Shown here: positions 7,657-16,320 of the stretch, piece by piece
Numbering within the stretch: the first letter of the stretch is position 1
How the letters are laid out: each line of letters starts with the position of its first letter
Source of the DNA: Clostridium sp. MD294
Lineage (GTDB): Bacteria > Bacillota > Clostridia > Lachnospirales > Anaerotignaceae
DNA length: 64,000 nucleotides
NCBI RefSeq assembly: GCF_000364165.2
Contig: NZ_CP097810.1
Span: forward strand, 1,862,130-1,926,129
Direction of reading: 5' to 3'
Made by a program: the position numbers and the translations under genes
Notes under the pieces: model-generated
Seen by the model: only the letters and a program-made list of their open reading frames with translations
Databases searched by the model: none
Told to the model about the DNA's origin: nothing

Positions 7657-8898
7657 ATGTGGAAAAAGGCTTATGAACAATTTCGTATTTTTGGAGAATG
7701 GGTATTTTTTGGGTGTGTTGTGGGCATTATTGTAGGGATTGTAGGCGTTTTATTTCACTTTGGCATTGAATTAGCCACAGAGTATCGTATTGCTCATCCG
7801 TGGGTGCTGTTTTTGCTACCTTTTGGTGGTTTAGCAATCGTTTATTTTTATCATTTAGAAGGCATGGATAAAGATGGAGGAACAAATTTTATATTAGTAT
7901 CTGTTAGAACAAATGAAAATATTACGATTAAAATGGCTCCTCTTATATTTGTTAGTACAATCATTACACATTTTTTTGGGGGTTCTTCTGGTAGAGAGGG
8001 GGCTGCATTACAGTTAGGAGGCAGTATTGCAGGAAAATTAGGCAGAATATTAGAATTAGATGAAAAAGATGAAAGAATTATGACAATGTGTGGCATGAGT
8101 GCCGCTTTTGCAGCACTTTTTGGCACACCAATTGCTTCTGTAGTGTTTTCTATGGAAGTAATATCAGTAGGCATTATGCACTATTCTGCTATTGTACCTT
8201 GTACAATTTCCGCTTTAATTGGGGCAGGATTGTCTAGATATTTTGGTATAGAACCCACAGCATTTTTATTAACTGGTACACCACAAGGTATTTCATTTTC
8301 TATGTGTATTAATGTAATGTTTTTTGGCGTAATTGGTGCAGTATTGAGTATACTTTTTTGTACTACTATGAAAAAAGTGTCTGCATTATATAAAACATAT
8401 TTTCCAAATCCTTATAAAAGGGTATTTGTAGGGGGCTGCATTGTTATTGTACTAACTTATATGGTAGGTACAAGAAATTATAATGGTGCAGGTATGGACG
8501 TTATACAATGGGCATTTTATGGTGGTATAGAACCTTTTGCATTTTTGTTAAAAATAGTATTTACTGCTGTAACATTAGGTGCTGGTTTTAAGGGAGGAGA
8601 AATAGTACCCTCTTTTTTTGTAGGGGCAACATTTGGTGCAACAATGAGTCATTTTATGGAATTAAGTCCTTCTTTTGGTGCAGCATTAGGTATGGCAGCG
8701 TTGTTTTGTGGTGTTACAAATTGTCCTCTATCTGCTGTAATACTTTCTGTAGAGCTGTTTGGGGGAGAAAATATTGTTTATTATATGCTTGTCTGTGCTA
8801 TTAGTTATATGCTTTCAGGTTATTATGGTTTGTATAGTGAACAAAAAATAATGTATTCAAAAGTAAAACCAGAGTTTATCAATCGTAATGCAGAGTGA
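7657..8898 (+). CDS. ClC-family anion channel/transporter, possibly fluoride type
   Basis: The 413-residue product is a ClC protein with about ten to twelve membrane segments. Motifs are GGTNFI in the first selectivity region, GSSGREGAALQLGGS in the second, and KGGEIVPSFFVGATFG in the third. The GREGAA variant and the Asn in the first motif resemble the CLC-F fluoride/proton antiporters more than the chloride exchangers, which carry GSGIP and GREGP. I could not find a fluoride riboswitch in the 230 bp upstream. The ATG at 7657 follows AAGGGGGGAT; an in-frame GTG at 7639 overlaps that ribosome site and is rejected. Confidence 0.88.
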   Translation: MWKKAYEQFRIFGEWVFFGCVVGIIVGIVGVLFHFGIELATEYRIAHPWVLFLLPFGGLAIVYFYHLEGMDKDGGTNFILVSVRTNENITIKMAPLIFVSTIITHFFGGSSGREGAALQLGGSIAGKLGRILELDEKDERIMTMCGMSAAFAALFGTPIASVVFSMEVISVGIMHYSAIVPCTISALIGAGLSRYFGIEPTAFLLTGTPQGISFSMCINVMFFGVIGAVLSILFCTTMKKVSALYKTYFPNPYKRVFVGGCIVIVLTYMVGTRNYNGAGMDVIQWAFYGGIEPFAFLLKIVFTAVTLGAGFKGGEIVPSFFVGATFGATMSHFMELSPSFGAALGMAALFCGVTNCPLSAVILSVELFGGENIVYYMLVCAISYMLSGYYGLYSEQKIMYSKVKPEFINRNAE

Positions 8899-9010
8899 TT
8901 ATTTTATGCAATATTTTGTGCATAAATGTATAAAATGTAGTTTTGTATTTCTAGTTAAATTTGTAATATTTTGTAAAAAAACAATTGATTTGTGAATTTA
9001 TTTTGTGCAA

Positions 9011-9047
9011 AAGAAGGATTATTTCATAGTATAATCCTTCTTTTTTT
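9011..9047 (+). terminator. Rho-independent terminator
   Basis: GAAGGATTAT (9013-9022) and ATAATCCTTC (9031-9040) form a perfect 10-bp stem followed by seven T residues. It ends the ClC transcript about 110 bp after its stop codon. Confidence 0.78.
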
Positions 9048-9087
9048 CATTTATACTATTTTTCATGTTAAAAAAATAAAAAAAGAC

Positions 9088-9116
9088 TTGCATTATATTT
9101 ATGCAAGAAGTATAAT
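9088..9116 (+). promoter_or_regulatory. Sigma-A promoter of the amino acid ABC operon with an embedded dyad
   Basis: TTGCAT (9088-9093) and TATAAT (9111-9116) are 17 bp apart. An inverted repeat CTTGCAT-N7-ATGCAAG (9087-9107) covers the -35 and most of the spacer, so a repressor bound there would block the polymerase. Confidence 0.75.
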
Positions 9117-9165
9117 GCTAGTTGTGATAAATAAAGTAAATTGTATTTTTAGGGAGGATATTATC

Positions 9166-9990
9166 ATGAAAAAACATTTAAAAACAATATTTGCTTTTGC
9201 AATGGCAACAACAATGATATTTGCTGCAGTAGGCTGTGGTTCTTCATCAGAGCCAGCAAGTGACGAGCAAAATGTACAGTCAACAGAAGGAGAAAATGAG
9301 GGTGAACAAGCGGAAACACCTTCAGAAAGTGGCGATGTGCTTGTTATGGCAACCAATGCAGAATTTCCACCTTATGAATTTTATGAAGGCGGCGATGTAG
9401 TAGGTATTGACGTAGAAATTGCAAGAGCAGTAGCAGAAAGTATGGGAAAAGAGCTTCATGTAGAAGATATGGCTTTTGACTCTATTATTCCTGCATTGTT
9501 GTCTGGAAAAGCAGATATTGGTGCAGCTGGTATGACAGTAACAGAAGACAGAAAAGCTTCTGTTGATTTTACAGATACTTATGTAAAAGCATCTCAAGTA
9601 ATTATTGTAAAATCAGATAATACAGAAATTACAGGTGCAGATAGTGTTGAAGGAAAAGTAATAGGTGTTCAGCTTGGTACAACAGGTGACCTCTATGCTT
9701 CTGATGTTACAGATACAGTAGAAAGATATAACAAAGGTTTTGAAGCAGTACAAGCACTTTCACAAGGCAAAATTGATGCAGTAATTATTGATGACCAAGT
9801 TGCAAAAGCATTGGCAGCAGATAATGCAGATGTAAAAGTATTAGATGAACCATTCACAGAAGAAGAATATGCTATTGCAGTAAAAAAAGATAATGCAGAA
9901 TTAGTAGAAGAAATTAACGCAGCTTTAACAGAATTAAAAGAAAGCGGTAAATTACAAGAAATCGTTGACAAATATATTACAGCTGAATAA
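9166..9990 (+). CDS. Amino acid ABC transporter substrate-binding lipoprotein (family 3)
   Basis: The 274-residue product starts with a lipoprotein signal (MKKHLKTIFAFAMATTMIF, lipobox AAVGC, lipidated Cys about 24) and an acidic Ser/Glu linker. A periplasmic-binding-protein type 2 domain follows, with NAEFPPYEFYEGGDVVGIDV, ADIGAAGMTVTEDR and GVQLGTTGDLYA, typical for polar amino acid or cystine binding. It is anchored outside the membrane and feeds the permease and ATPase downstream. The ATG at 9166 has AGGGAGG 8 bp upstream; longer in-frame starts would run back through the promoter. Confidence 0.93.
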   Translation: MKKHLKTIFAFAMATTMIFAAVGCGSSSEPASDEQNVQSTEGENEGEQAETPSESGDVLVMATNAEFPPYEFYEGGDVVGIDVEIARAVAESMGKELHVEDMAFDSIIPALLSGKADIGAAGMTVTEDRKASVDFTDTYVKASQVIIVKSDNTEITGADSVEGKVIGVQLGTTGDLYASDVTDTVERYNKGFEAVQALSQGKIDAVIIDDQVAKALAADNADVKVLDEPFTEEEYAIAVKKDNAELVEEINAALTELKESGKLQEIVDKYITAE

Positions 9991-10019
9991 TAAAAATATG
10001 TTTCAAAAAAGTAAATGTT

Positions 10020-10049
10020 TTACCCACCTTAGTATACTCTGGTGGGTAA
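10020..10049 (+). terminator. Intra-operon stem-loop between SBP and permease genes
   Basis: TTACCCACC (10020-10028) pairs with GGTGGGTAA (10041-10049). The T tail is weak, so it probably acts as a partial terminator or 3' end protector. That would give more binding protein than membrane subunits, as is usual for such operons. Confidence 0.5.
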
Positions 10050-10091
10050 TTTTGTAAAAAGATGTTGTAGGTGTAAGGAGGGGGTATAAGC

Positions 10092-10781
10092 ATGATAGAA
10101 ATGCTTCACAATGGTTTTGTGAGAAATTTTATTGCAGATGACAGATATTTGTTTATTATAAATGGTTTTTTTACAACAATAAAAATTACATTTTTTGCAG
10201 TATTATTAGGTATTGCAGTAGGTTTTTTAATTGCTATGATAAAAGCAACACATGACATGACAGGTAAATTAAAACTACCAAATGTGATATGTAATATTTA
10301 TTTGACAATCATTCGCGGTACGCCAACAATGGTACAGCTTTTGATATTGTTTTTTATAGTATTTGCAAGTGTAAATAATAAAATTGTGGTTGCAATATTA
10401 GCATTTGGTATTAATTCAGGTGCTTATGTAGCGGAAATTGTACGTTCAGGCATTATGTCTATTGATAAGGGACAAATGGAAGCAGGCAGGAGTTTAGGAT
10501 TTACTTATATACAAACTATGATTTATATTATATTGCCTCAAGCATTGAAAAATGTATTGCCTGCATTGGGAAATGAAATGATAGTGTTGTTAAAAGAAAC
10601 AGCTATTTCTGGTTATATTGCCATACAAGATTTAACAAAAGGCGGAGATATTATTAGAAGCCGTACATATGACCCTTATTTTCCATTGCTGACAGTAGCA
10701 GCGATTTATTTGGTAATTGTTATGATAATGTCAGCAGGTGTTAATAGATTAGAAAGGAGGCTGAGAAATAGTGACCACTAA
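10092..10781 (+). CDS. Amino acid ABC transporter permease
   Basis: The 229-residue membrane protein has about five helices and the EAA loop of binding-protein-dependent permeases ([22 protein letters not shown], residues about 115-137), which docks on the ATPase. It belongs to the HisM/GlnP type of polar amino acid importers. AAGGAGGG lies 8 bp before the ATG. The gene overlaps the ATPase gene by 11 bp, so translation is coupled. Confidence 0.93.
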   Translation: MIEMLHNGFVRNFIADDRYLFIINGFFTTIKITFFAVLLGIAVGFLIAMIKATHDMTGKLKLPNVICNIYLTIIRGTPTMVQLLILFFIVFASVNNKIVVAILAFGINSGAYVAEIVRSGIMSIDKGQMEAGRSLGFTYIQTMIYIILPQALKNVLPALGNEMIVLLKETAISGYIAIQDLTKGGDIIRSRTYDPYFPLLTVAAIYLVIVMIMSAGVNRLERRLRNSDH

Positions 10782-11517
10782 TTTAGAAAAAAGTTTAATC
10801 AGCGTTAAGCATTTACAAAAAAAGTTTGGAGATATGAAAGCACTTTCTGATATAAATACAGAAATTAAAAAGGGAGAAGTCGTTGTTGTAATAGGGCCTT
10901 CTGGTTCTGGTAAATCTACATTTCTACGTTGTTTAAATCTTTTAGAAGTTCCTACAGAAGGAAATATTTATTTTGAGGGAGTAGACATTACAGATAAAAG
11001 AACAAATATCAATGTGCATAGACAAAAAATGGGTATGGTATTTCAACATTTTAATTTATTTCCTCATATGACAATATTAAAAAATATGATTATTGCCCCT
11101 ATGAAATTGCAAGGAAAAAGTGAAAAAGAAGCAACAGAACTTGCTATGGAACTTTTAAAAAGGGTTGGATTGGAAAATAGAGCAAATGCGTATCCCTCTC
11201 AGCTTTCTGGTGGACAAAAACAAAGAATTGCTATTGTAAGAGCATTGTGTATGCAGCCTGAAGTAATGCTTTTTGACGAACCGACTTCTGCACTAGACCC
11301 TGAAATGGTAGGAGAAGTATTAGAAGTTATGAAAGGACTTGCAAAAGAAAATATGACAATGGTTGTTGTAACGCATGAAATGGGCTTTGCGAAAGAAGTA
11401 GCAACAAGAGTAATATTTATGGCTGATGGCAAACAAATAGAAGAGGGTACTCCTCAACAAATATTTGAAGCACCAAAAAGTGAACGTTTGCAGACATTTT
11501 TAGCAAAAGTGTTGTAA
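10771..11517 (+). CDS. Amino acid ABC transporter ATP-binding protein
   Basis: The 248-residue ATPase carries Walker [10 protein letters not shown] (about 43), Q-loop [11 protein letters not shown], signature LSGGQKQR, Walker B VMLFDEP and the H-loop VVTHEMG. It is of the GlnQ/HisP type and powers the upstream permease. A GTG start is used, with AAAGGAGG 10 bp upstream inside the permease gene. The thrS promoter and T-box leader follow 11 bp after its stop. Confidence 0.95.
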   Translation: MTTNLEKSLISVKHLQKKFGDMKALSDINTEIKKGEVVVVIGPSGSGKSTFLRCLNLLEVPTEGNIYFEGVDITDKRTNINVHRQKMGMVFQHFNLFPHMTILKNMIIAPMKLQGKSEKEATELAMELLKRVGLENRANAYPSQLSGGQKQRIAIVRALCMQPEVMLFDEPTSALDPEMVGEVLEVMKGLAKENMTMVVVTHEMGFAKEVATRVIFMADGKQIEEGTPQQIFEAPKSERLQTFLAKVL

Positions 11518-11528
11518 TAAAAAAGATG

Positions 11529-11556
11529 TTGACAGAAAAAATAGTTGTGATATAAT
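11529..11556 (+). promoter_or_regulatory. Sigma-A promoter of the thrS T-box operon
   Basis: TTGACA (11529-11534) and TATAAT (11551-11556) are 16 bp apart with a TGA extended -10 element. Transcription would start near 11563. Confidence 0.82.
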
Positions 11557-11562
11557 TGTGTA

Positions 11563-11812
11563 AAGTAAAGTGTTGATGAGGACAGTAGCACACAGTATAC
11601 ATACAGAGAAGAAATGTCAAAAAAATTTTTTTGGTTGAGAGCATTTCTGTAGAATGTGAAAGTGAAAACCACCTCGGAGCGGCTTTAATACAGCACGCTG
11701 ACTGCGTTATCGTCATAATAAAGTGGTTTTTTTTAAAGCAATTAGGGTGGAACCGCGGGAATAATATGCTCTCGTCCCTTTTCTTATTAGAAGGGATTGA
11801 GGGCTTTTTTGT
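11563..11812 (+). promoter_or_regulatory. T-box leader (threonine) upstream of thrS
   Basis: The conserved T-box sequence AGGGTGGAACCGCGG lies at 11744-11758, preceded by specifier-stem sequence at about 11580-11660 and followed by a terminator (CCCTT/AAGGG region 11768-11810 with a T run). An ACC at about 11671 in GAAAACCACCTCGG is a plausible Thr specifier codon. Uncharged tRNA-Thr would stabilise the antiterminator and switch on the downstream genes. These are the coiled-coil gene and then thrS. Confidence 0.87.
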
Positions 11813-11839
11813 TTTTGAAATAGTGAAGGGAGGTATTTT

Positions 11840-12145
11840 ATGAACGAAGAAAGCAAGCTAATTATTGCAGAGATGAAGGAAATAGGAAAAATGTTAAATG
11901 ATAAAATAGAAGAAGTAAGGACAGAACTAAAAGGAGAAATACAACAAGTAAGGACAGAACTAAAAGAAGAAATACAACAAGTAAGACAACGTGTTGATAA
12001 AGTAGAGGAAAAATTAGATGTAGTTGCTGAAGATATAGAATATGTTAAATTACAAACAGATGTTATAGTATCTACTATAAAGTTACATGATACAGAAATA
12101 GGTCGTTTAAAATTTAATATGAGCCGTTTAAAAAAAGTGGAATAA
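11840..12145 (+). CDS. Small coiled-coil protein, function unknown
   Basis: The 101-residue product is almost entirely heptad-type Glu/Lys/Leu sequence and predicts one long coiled coil. It contains a near-duplicate segment (VRTELKGEIQQ and VRTELKEEIQQ), encoded by matching DNA repeats. AGGGAGG lies 7 bp before the ATG. It sits between the T-box terminator and thrS, so it should be induced with thrS on threonine starvation. No known link to tRNA charging is apparent. It may be a recent insertion of a repeat-expanded orphan gene. Confidence 0.62.
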   Translation: MNEESKLIIAEMKEIGKMLNDKIEEVRTELKGEIQQVRTELKEEIQQVRQRVDKVEEKLDVVAEDIEYVKLQTDVIVSTIKLHDTEIGRLKFNMSRLKKVE

Positions 12146-12172
12146 ATATAATTTAAGGAGAGAAAAAAGAAA

Positions 12173-14101
12173 ATGAAAATTACATTAAAAGATGGTGTTG
12201 TAAAAGAATTTGATAGTGCAGTATCTGTATATGATATTGCAAAAAGCATTAGCGAAGGTTTAGCTAGAAATGCTTGTGCAGGTATTGTAAATGGAGAAAC
12301 AAAAGATTTACGTTTTTTAGTAGAAAATGATGCTGAAGTAAGTATTTGTACATTTGATGATGAAGAAGGTAAACAAGCATTTCGTCATACAGCATCTCAT
12401 GTTATGGCACAGGCAATTAAAAGATTGTATCCTGATACAAAATTAGCAATAGGCCCATCTATTGCAGAAGGTTTTTATTATGATTTTGATAGAGAAAAAC
12501 CATTTTCTCCAGAAGAATTAGAAGAAATCGAAAAAGAAATGAAAAAAATTGCAAAAGAAGATTTAAAACTAGAACGTTTTGAATTGCCAAGAGCAGAAGC
12601 GATTAAATTGATGGAAGAAAAAGGAGAGCCTTATAAAGTAGAATTGATAAATGATTTACCAGAAGATGCAATTATTTCCTTCTACAAACAAGGTGAATTT
12701 ACAGACCTTTGTGCAGGCCCTCACTTGATAAGTACAAAACCAATTAAAGCAATTAAATTAACTTCTGTAGCAGGGGCTTACTGGAGAGGAAACGAAAAAA
12801 ATAAAATGCTTTCTCGTATTTATGGTACGGCTTATACAAAAGCATCTGATTTAGAAGCATATTTGACAATGATGGAAGAAGCTAAAAAACGTGACCATAG
12901 AAAATTAGGAAAAGAATTGAAATTGTTTGCATTATTAGAAGAAGGACCTGGTTTTCCATTCTTTTTACCAAAAGGTATGGTATTGAAAAATACATTGCTG
13001 GAATACTGGAGAGAAATACACAAAAAAGCAGGTTATGTAGAAGTAAGCACACCTATTATATTAAGTAAAGAACTTTGGGAAACAAGTGGACACTGGGACC
13101 ATTACAAAGACAATATGTATACAACAGTAATTGATGAACATGATTTCTGTGTAAAACCTATGAACTGCCCTGGTGGTATGCTTGTATATAAACAAGATAT
13201 GCACTCCTATAGAGATTTGCCTATGAGAGTGGGCGAAATTGGTTTAGTACACAGACATGAAAAATCTGGTGCATTGCATGGTTTAATGAGAGTACGTTGT
13301 TTTAATCAAGATGATGCTCATATTTTTATGACAGAAGAACAAATTACAAGTGAAATTAGTGGTGTTATCAGTTTAATTGATGGTGTATATAAATTGTTTG
13401 GTTTCAAATATCATATAGAACTTTCTACACGCCCAGAGGATAGTATGGGTTCTGATGAAGCATGGGAAATTGCAACAAATGGTTTAAGAGATGCTTTGGA
13501 AGAAAATAATATACCATATACAGTAAATGAGGGTGATGGTGCTTTTTATGGCCCTAAAATTGATTTCCATTTAGAGGACTCTATAGGAAGAACATGGCAA
13601 TGTGGTACAATACAGCTTGATATGCAAATGCCAGAACGCTTTGAACTGGAATATACAGCAGCAGATGGCAGTAAAAAACGCCCTATAATGATACACAGAG
13701 TGTGCTTTGGAAGTATAGAAAGATTTATTGGTATATTGATAGAGCATTTTGCTGGACAATTCCCAACATGGTTATCACCAGTACAAGTGAAAGTGTTGCC
13801 AATATCTGAAAAATTTGCTGATTATGCGAATAAAGTATCTGATGAATTAGATAAAGCAGGTATTAGAGTAGAAACAGACCATAGAGCAGAAAAAATTGGT
13901 TATAAAATTAGAGAAGCAAGAAATGAAAGAGTGCCTTATATCATTGTTGTAGGAGAAAAAGACGAAGCAGCAAATAAAGTTTCATTACGTTCTAGAGCAA
14001 ATGGTGAAGAAGGACAAGTTGACTTAAAAGATGTTATTGAAAGGGTACAGCAAGAAATTAAAACAAGAGTAAGTAATGTAAGCACAAAAGTAGAAGAATA
14101 A
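12173..14101 (+). CDS. thrS: Threonyl-tRNA synthetase
   Basis: At 642 residues this is a full-length bacterial ThrRS. The TGS domain covers about 1-62. The editing domain has the HTASHVMAQA zinc-type motif (about 72) and the second editing motif DLCAGPHL. The class II catalytic core includes MNCPGG, FNQDDAHIF and motif 3 at HRVCFGSIERF. The anticodon-binding domain begins near 540 (VKVLPISEKF). It charges tRNA-Thr with threonine and clears mischarged Ser. TAAGGAGAG precedes the ATG. Expression is controlled by the T-box leader about 360 bp upstream. Confidence 0.97.
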   Translation: MKITLKDGVVKEFDSAVSVYDIAKSISEGLARNACAGIVNGETKDLRFLVENDAEVSICTFDDEEGKQAFRHTASHVMAQAIKRLYPDTKLAIGPSIAEGFYYDFDREKPFSPEELEEIEKEMKKIAKEDLKLERFELPRAEAIKLMEEKGEPYKVELINDLPEDAIISFYKQGEFTDLCAGPHLISTKPIKAIKLTSVAGAYWRGNEKNKMLSRIYGTAYTKASDLEAYLTMMEEAKKRDHRKLGKELKLFALLEEGPGFPFFLPKGMVLKNTLLEYWREIHKKAGYVEVSTPIILSKELWETSGHWDHYKDNMYTTVIDEHDFCVKPMNCPGGMLVYKQDMHSYRDLPMRVGEIGLVHRHEKSGALHGLMRVRCFNQDDAHIFMTEEQITSEISGVISLIDGVYKLFGFKYHIELSTRPEDSMGSDEAWEIATNGLRDALEENNIPYTVNEGDGAFYGPKIDFHLEDSIGRTWQCGTIQLDMQMPERFELEYTAADGSKKRPIMIHRVCFGSIERFIGILIEHFAGQFPTWLSPVQVKVLPISEKFADYANKVSDELDKAGIRVETDHRAEKIGYKIREARNERVPYIIVVGEKDEAANKVSLRSRANGEEGQVDLKDVIERVQQEIKTRVSNVSTKVEE

Positions 14102-14140
14102 AAAATAATGAGCAAGTTTTAAAGAGAATTTAAAAAATAG

Positions 14141-14182
14141 GTGAGTTTCAAAGTAAAGGGATTTTGAAACTCACTATTTTTA
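14141..14182. terminator. Bidirectional terminator after thrS
   Basis: GTGAGTTTCAAA (14141-14152) pairs perfectly with TTTGAAACTCAC (14163-14174), followed by a T-rich tract. It serves thrS and the convergent XRE regulator gene. Confidence 0.82.
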
Positions 14183-14192
14183 TTTGTTGTTT

Positions 14193-14441
14193 TTATTTCT
14201 CTTTGGCAGTAACAACAAAACGAGCAGGAGCAAATCTGTCACTAACTCCTAAAAGATAGTCTGTACTCACATTAAAAAAATGAGCAATATCAACAATAGC
14301 TTTGCAATTTGGTTCTACTTTACCAAGTTCATAATCAGATATAACTTTAGTTGTAATGTTTAAACCGTCTGCTAATTTTTTCTGTGATACATTGTAGTAA
14401 ATTCTTAAATACTTTAAACGTTTTTGAAATATAGTTTCCAT
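14193..14441 (-). CDS. XRE-family HTH regulator (82 aa)
   Basis: The Cro/CI-type helix-turn-helix covers residues 5-62 (NVSQKKLADGLNITTKVISDYE, then FFNVSTDYLLGVSD). The rest is a short basic tail. It is divergent from a second XRE gene at 14590. The spacer between them holds two identical-type dyads, so the pair probably regulates itself and perhaps each other. Confidence 0.85.
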   Translation of the reverse strand: METIFQKRLKYLRIYYNVSQKKLADGLNITTKVISDYELGKVEPNCKAIVDIAHFFNVSTDYLLGVSDRFAPARFVVTAKEK

Positions 14442-14497
14442 AATAAAAAGCTCCTCACTTTAATAAATATTTTTTAATATTATATATCAAATCGTGA

Positions 14498-14538
14498 AAA
14501 TATTCAATAGAATATTATTTTTATTCTATGGAATATTT
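14498..14538. promoter_or_regulatory. Paired operators TATTC-N4-GAATA between two XRE genes
   Basis: Two TATTC-N4-GAATA dyads lie at 14501-14514 and 14522-14535, centre to centre 21 bp apart (two helical turns). Together they also make a 17-bp inverted repeat with one mismatch. This is the expected geometry for cooperative binding of a dimeric HTH repressor. Confidence 0.58.
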
Positions 14539-14589
14539 CAAAAGATTTATTTTCAAATACTCTATATTTTAGAAAGAGAGTGAAGATAA

Positions 14590-14940
14590 ATGGATAAAGA
14601 AGAATATAAATTATTTGTAGGAGAAAGAATTAGAGAAGCAAGAGAAAAATTAAAATTAACAAGAGAACAACTTGCAGAATTATGTGAAATGGAGCCTAGT
14701 TTTTTAGCTGCTATAGAAAATGGTAAAAAAAGTATGACATTATTTTATTTTAAAAAAATTTGTACTGCATTAAATGTTTCAGCAGATTACATTATGGGAA
14801 TAAATACAGACAAAAATAATGATATATCAGTATTAGCACAGGCTCTAAGCAATATGAATAAACAAGATTTTGAATGTACTGAAAATATTGTAGTAGAATT
14901 AGTGAAGCATTTTAATAAAAAAAGTCATGAAAAATATTGA
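14590..14940 (+). CDS. XRE-family HTH regulator (116 aa)
   Basis: The helix-turn-helix spans residues 10-65 (LTREQLAELCEMEPSFLAAIENGKK in part, then LNVSADYIMG). A C-terminal 45-residue helical region probably dimerises. AGAGAGTGAAG lies before the ATG. The stop codon overlaps the -35 of the infC promoter. It probably acts on the paired dyads upstream. The target genes are not otherwise known. Confidence 0.85.
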   Translation: MDKEEYKLFVGERIREAREKLKLTREQLAELCEMEPSFLAAIENGKKSMTLFYFKKICTALNVSADYIMGINTDKNNDISVLAQALSNMNKQDFECTENIVVELVKHFNKKSHEKY

Positions 14941-14965
14941 CATTATTTTAAAATGGTGTTATAGT
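14937..14965 (+). promoter_or_regulatory. Sigma-A promoter of infC-rpmI-rplT
   Basis: TTGACA (14937-14942) and TATAGT (14960-14965) are separated by 17 bp. The -35 overlaps the stop codon of the XRE gene. Confidence 0.8.
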
Positions 14966-14971
14966 ATTTTG

Positions 14972-15124
14972 GTAACAAAGCAGAAGTATCCACTTCTCAC
15001 CTTATCATACAAATGTGCATAAGGTTTATACTAGTAGAAAGACAATACAAGTAGTTTGTATTGTTTTATAAGTATGTTTATGTGGATAGTGCTTCTATCT
15101 GCTTTTTTTTTGAAAAAAAGGACA
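14972..15124 (+). promoter_or_regulatory. L20-type autoregulatory leader with terminator
   Basis: The leader of about 150 nt has an arm GCAGAAGTATCCAC (about 14981-14994) that can pair with GTGGATA...CTTCT...CTGC (about 15081-15102), followed by eight T residues. Position and architecture match the L20 leader of Firmicutes, where excess ribosomal protein L20 promotes termination before infC-rpmI-rplT. A competing internal hairpin lies at about 15000-15070. Confidence 0.72.
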
Positions 15125-15152
15125 ATACTGTATATTATGGGAGGTGCTTTAT

Positions 15153-15659
15153 ATTACTGAGTTAATGATTAATGAGCAAGTTAGGGATAAGGAAGTAAGA
15201 TTGATTGATGAAAATGGTGCACAGCTAGGAATTGTATCTTCGAGAGAAGCACAGAAGTTGGCTGACGAAAGAAAATTAGATTTGGTGAAAATTGCTCCAA
15301 CAGCAAAACCACCAGTTTGTCGTATTATGGACTATGGCAAATATAAATTTGACCAAACAAAAAAAGAAAAAGAAGCTAGAAAAAAACAGAAAACCGTTGA
15401 CATTAAAGAATTGCGTCTTTCCCCTAGCATAGATACTCATGATGTGCAGGTAAAAGTGAAAAAAGCAATTGAATTTTTGAAAAATGGTGACAAGGTAAAA
15501 GTTAGTATTCGTTTTAGAGGCCGTGAAATTGGTCATTCTAAATCTGCTATGATAATATTAGAAAATTTTGCTAAAGATGTAGACGAATATGGTATCATAG
15601 ATAAGCCAGCTAAAATGGAAGCAAAAAGCTTAGTTATGTTCCTTGCACCAAAAAATTGA
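15153..15659 (+). CDS. infC: Translation initiation factor IF-3, AUU start
   Basis: The product (168 residues) begins (M)TELMINEQVRDKEVRLI and has the two IF-3 domains joined by a Lys-rich linker (about 70-90), ending MVMFLAPKN-like (LVMFLAPKN). The only start with a well placed ribosome site (GGGAGG, 8 bp spacing) is ATT at 15153; a GTG at 15144 overlaps the ribosome site itself. An AUU start is the known autoregulatory device of infC. IF-3 binds the 30S subunit and checks start codons. It heads the infC-rpmI-rplT operon. Confidence 0.95.
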   Translation: MTELMINEQVRDKEVRLIDENGAQLGIVSSREAQKLADERKLDLVKIAPTAKPPVCRIMDYGKYKFDQTKKEKEARKKQKTVDIKELRLSPSIDTHDVQVKVKKAIEFLKNGDKVKVSIRFRGREIGHSKSAMIILENFAKDVDEYGIIDKPAKMEAKSLVMFLAPKN

Positions 15660-15684
15660 TAAATGACACAGGAGGAATTTTAAT

Positions 15685-15885
15685 ATGCCTAAATTAAAAA
15701 CTAAAAAAGCAGCAGCAAAACGTTTCAGAATTACTGCAACTGGCCAGTTGAAAAGAAATAAATCTAATACACAACATATTCTTGGCAAAAAGTCCAGAAA
15801 AAGAAAAAGAAATTTAAGACACGCAACATTGGTTGACAAAACAGTTTTGAACACTATTAAGAAAAAACTGTTACCATACGCATAA
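15685..15885 (+). CDS. rpmI: 50S ribosomal protein L35
   Basis: The 66-residue, highly basic protein begins [14 protein letters not shown] and contains GKKSRKRKR, diagnostic of L35. AGGAGG lies 7 bp before the ATG. It is the middle gene of infC-rpmI-rplT. Confidence 0.97.
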   Translation: MPKLKTKKAAAKRFRITATGQLKRNKSNTQHILGKKSRKRKRNLRHATLVDKTVLNTIKKKLLPYA

Positions 15886-15914
15886 TTGATAAAATTGTTA
15901 GGAGGACTTGAAAT

Positions 15915-16271
15915 ATGGCAAGAGTAAAAGGTGCGTTAAACGCAAGAAAAAGACATAAAAAAGTTTTGAAATTAGCAAAAGGCTATAGAGGTGCTAGAAG
16001 TAAACAATACAGAGTAGCAAAACAATCTGTAATGAAAGCTATGGCATATTCTTTTGCTGGTAGAAAACAAACAAAAAGAGAATATAGAAGTCTTTGGATT
16101 ACTAGAATTAATGCAGCAGCAAGATTAAATAATATTTCTTACAGCAAATTGATGCACGGTTTAAAATTAGCTGATATTAATATCAATAGAAAAATGTTGG
16201 CTGATTTGGCTGTAACAGATGCAGCTGCTTTTACAAAATTAGTAGATGCTGCAAAAGCAAAATTAAACTAA
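15915..16271 (+). CDS. rplT: 50S ribosomal protein L20
   Basis: The 118-residue protein begins [23 protein letters not shown] and contains [14 protein letters not shown], the L20 signatures. L20 assembles early on 23S rRNA. In Firmicutes it represses its own operon through the leader upstream of infC. AGGAGG precedes the ATG and a terminator follows. Confidence 0.97.
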   Translation: MARVKGALNARKRHKKVLKLAKGYRGARSKQYRVAKQSVMKAMAYSFAGRKQTKREYRSLWITRINAAARLNNISYSKLMHGLKLADININRKMLADLAVTDAAAFTKLVDAAKAKLN

Positions 16272-16281
16272 AAATAAAAAG

Positions 16282-16313
16282 AAACACTTATCATAATGAT
16301 AGGTGTTTTTTTA
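16282..16313 (+). terminator. Rho-independent terminator of infC-rpmI-rplT
   Basis: AAACACTTATCA pairs with TGATAGGTGTTT (one G-U wobble) around a TAA loop and is followed by a T run. Confidence 0.85.
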
Positions 16314-16320
16314 TCAATAA

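Noticed and set aside
8992-9165. N-terminal extension of the amino acid-binding lipoprotein
   Set aside because: It would contain the terminator and promoter and destroy the signal peptide.
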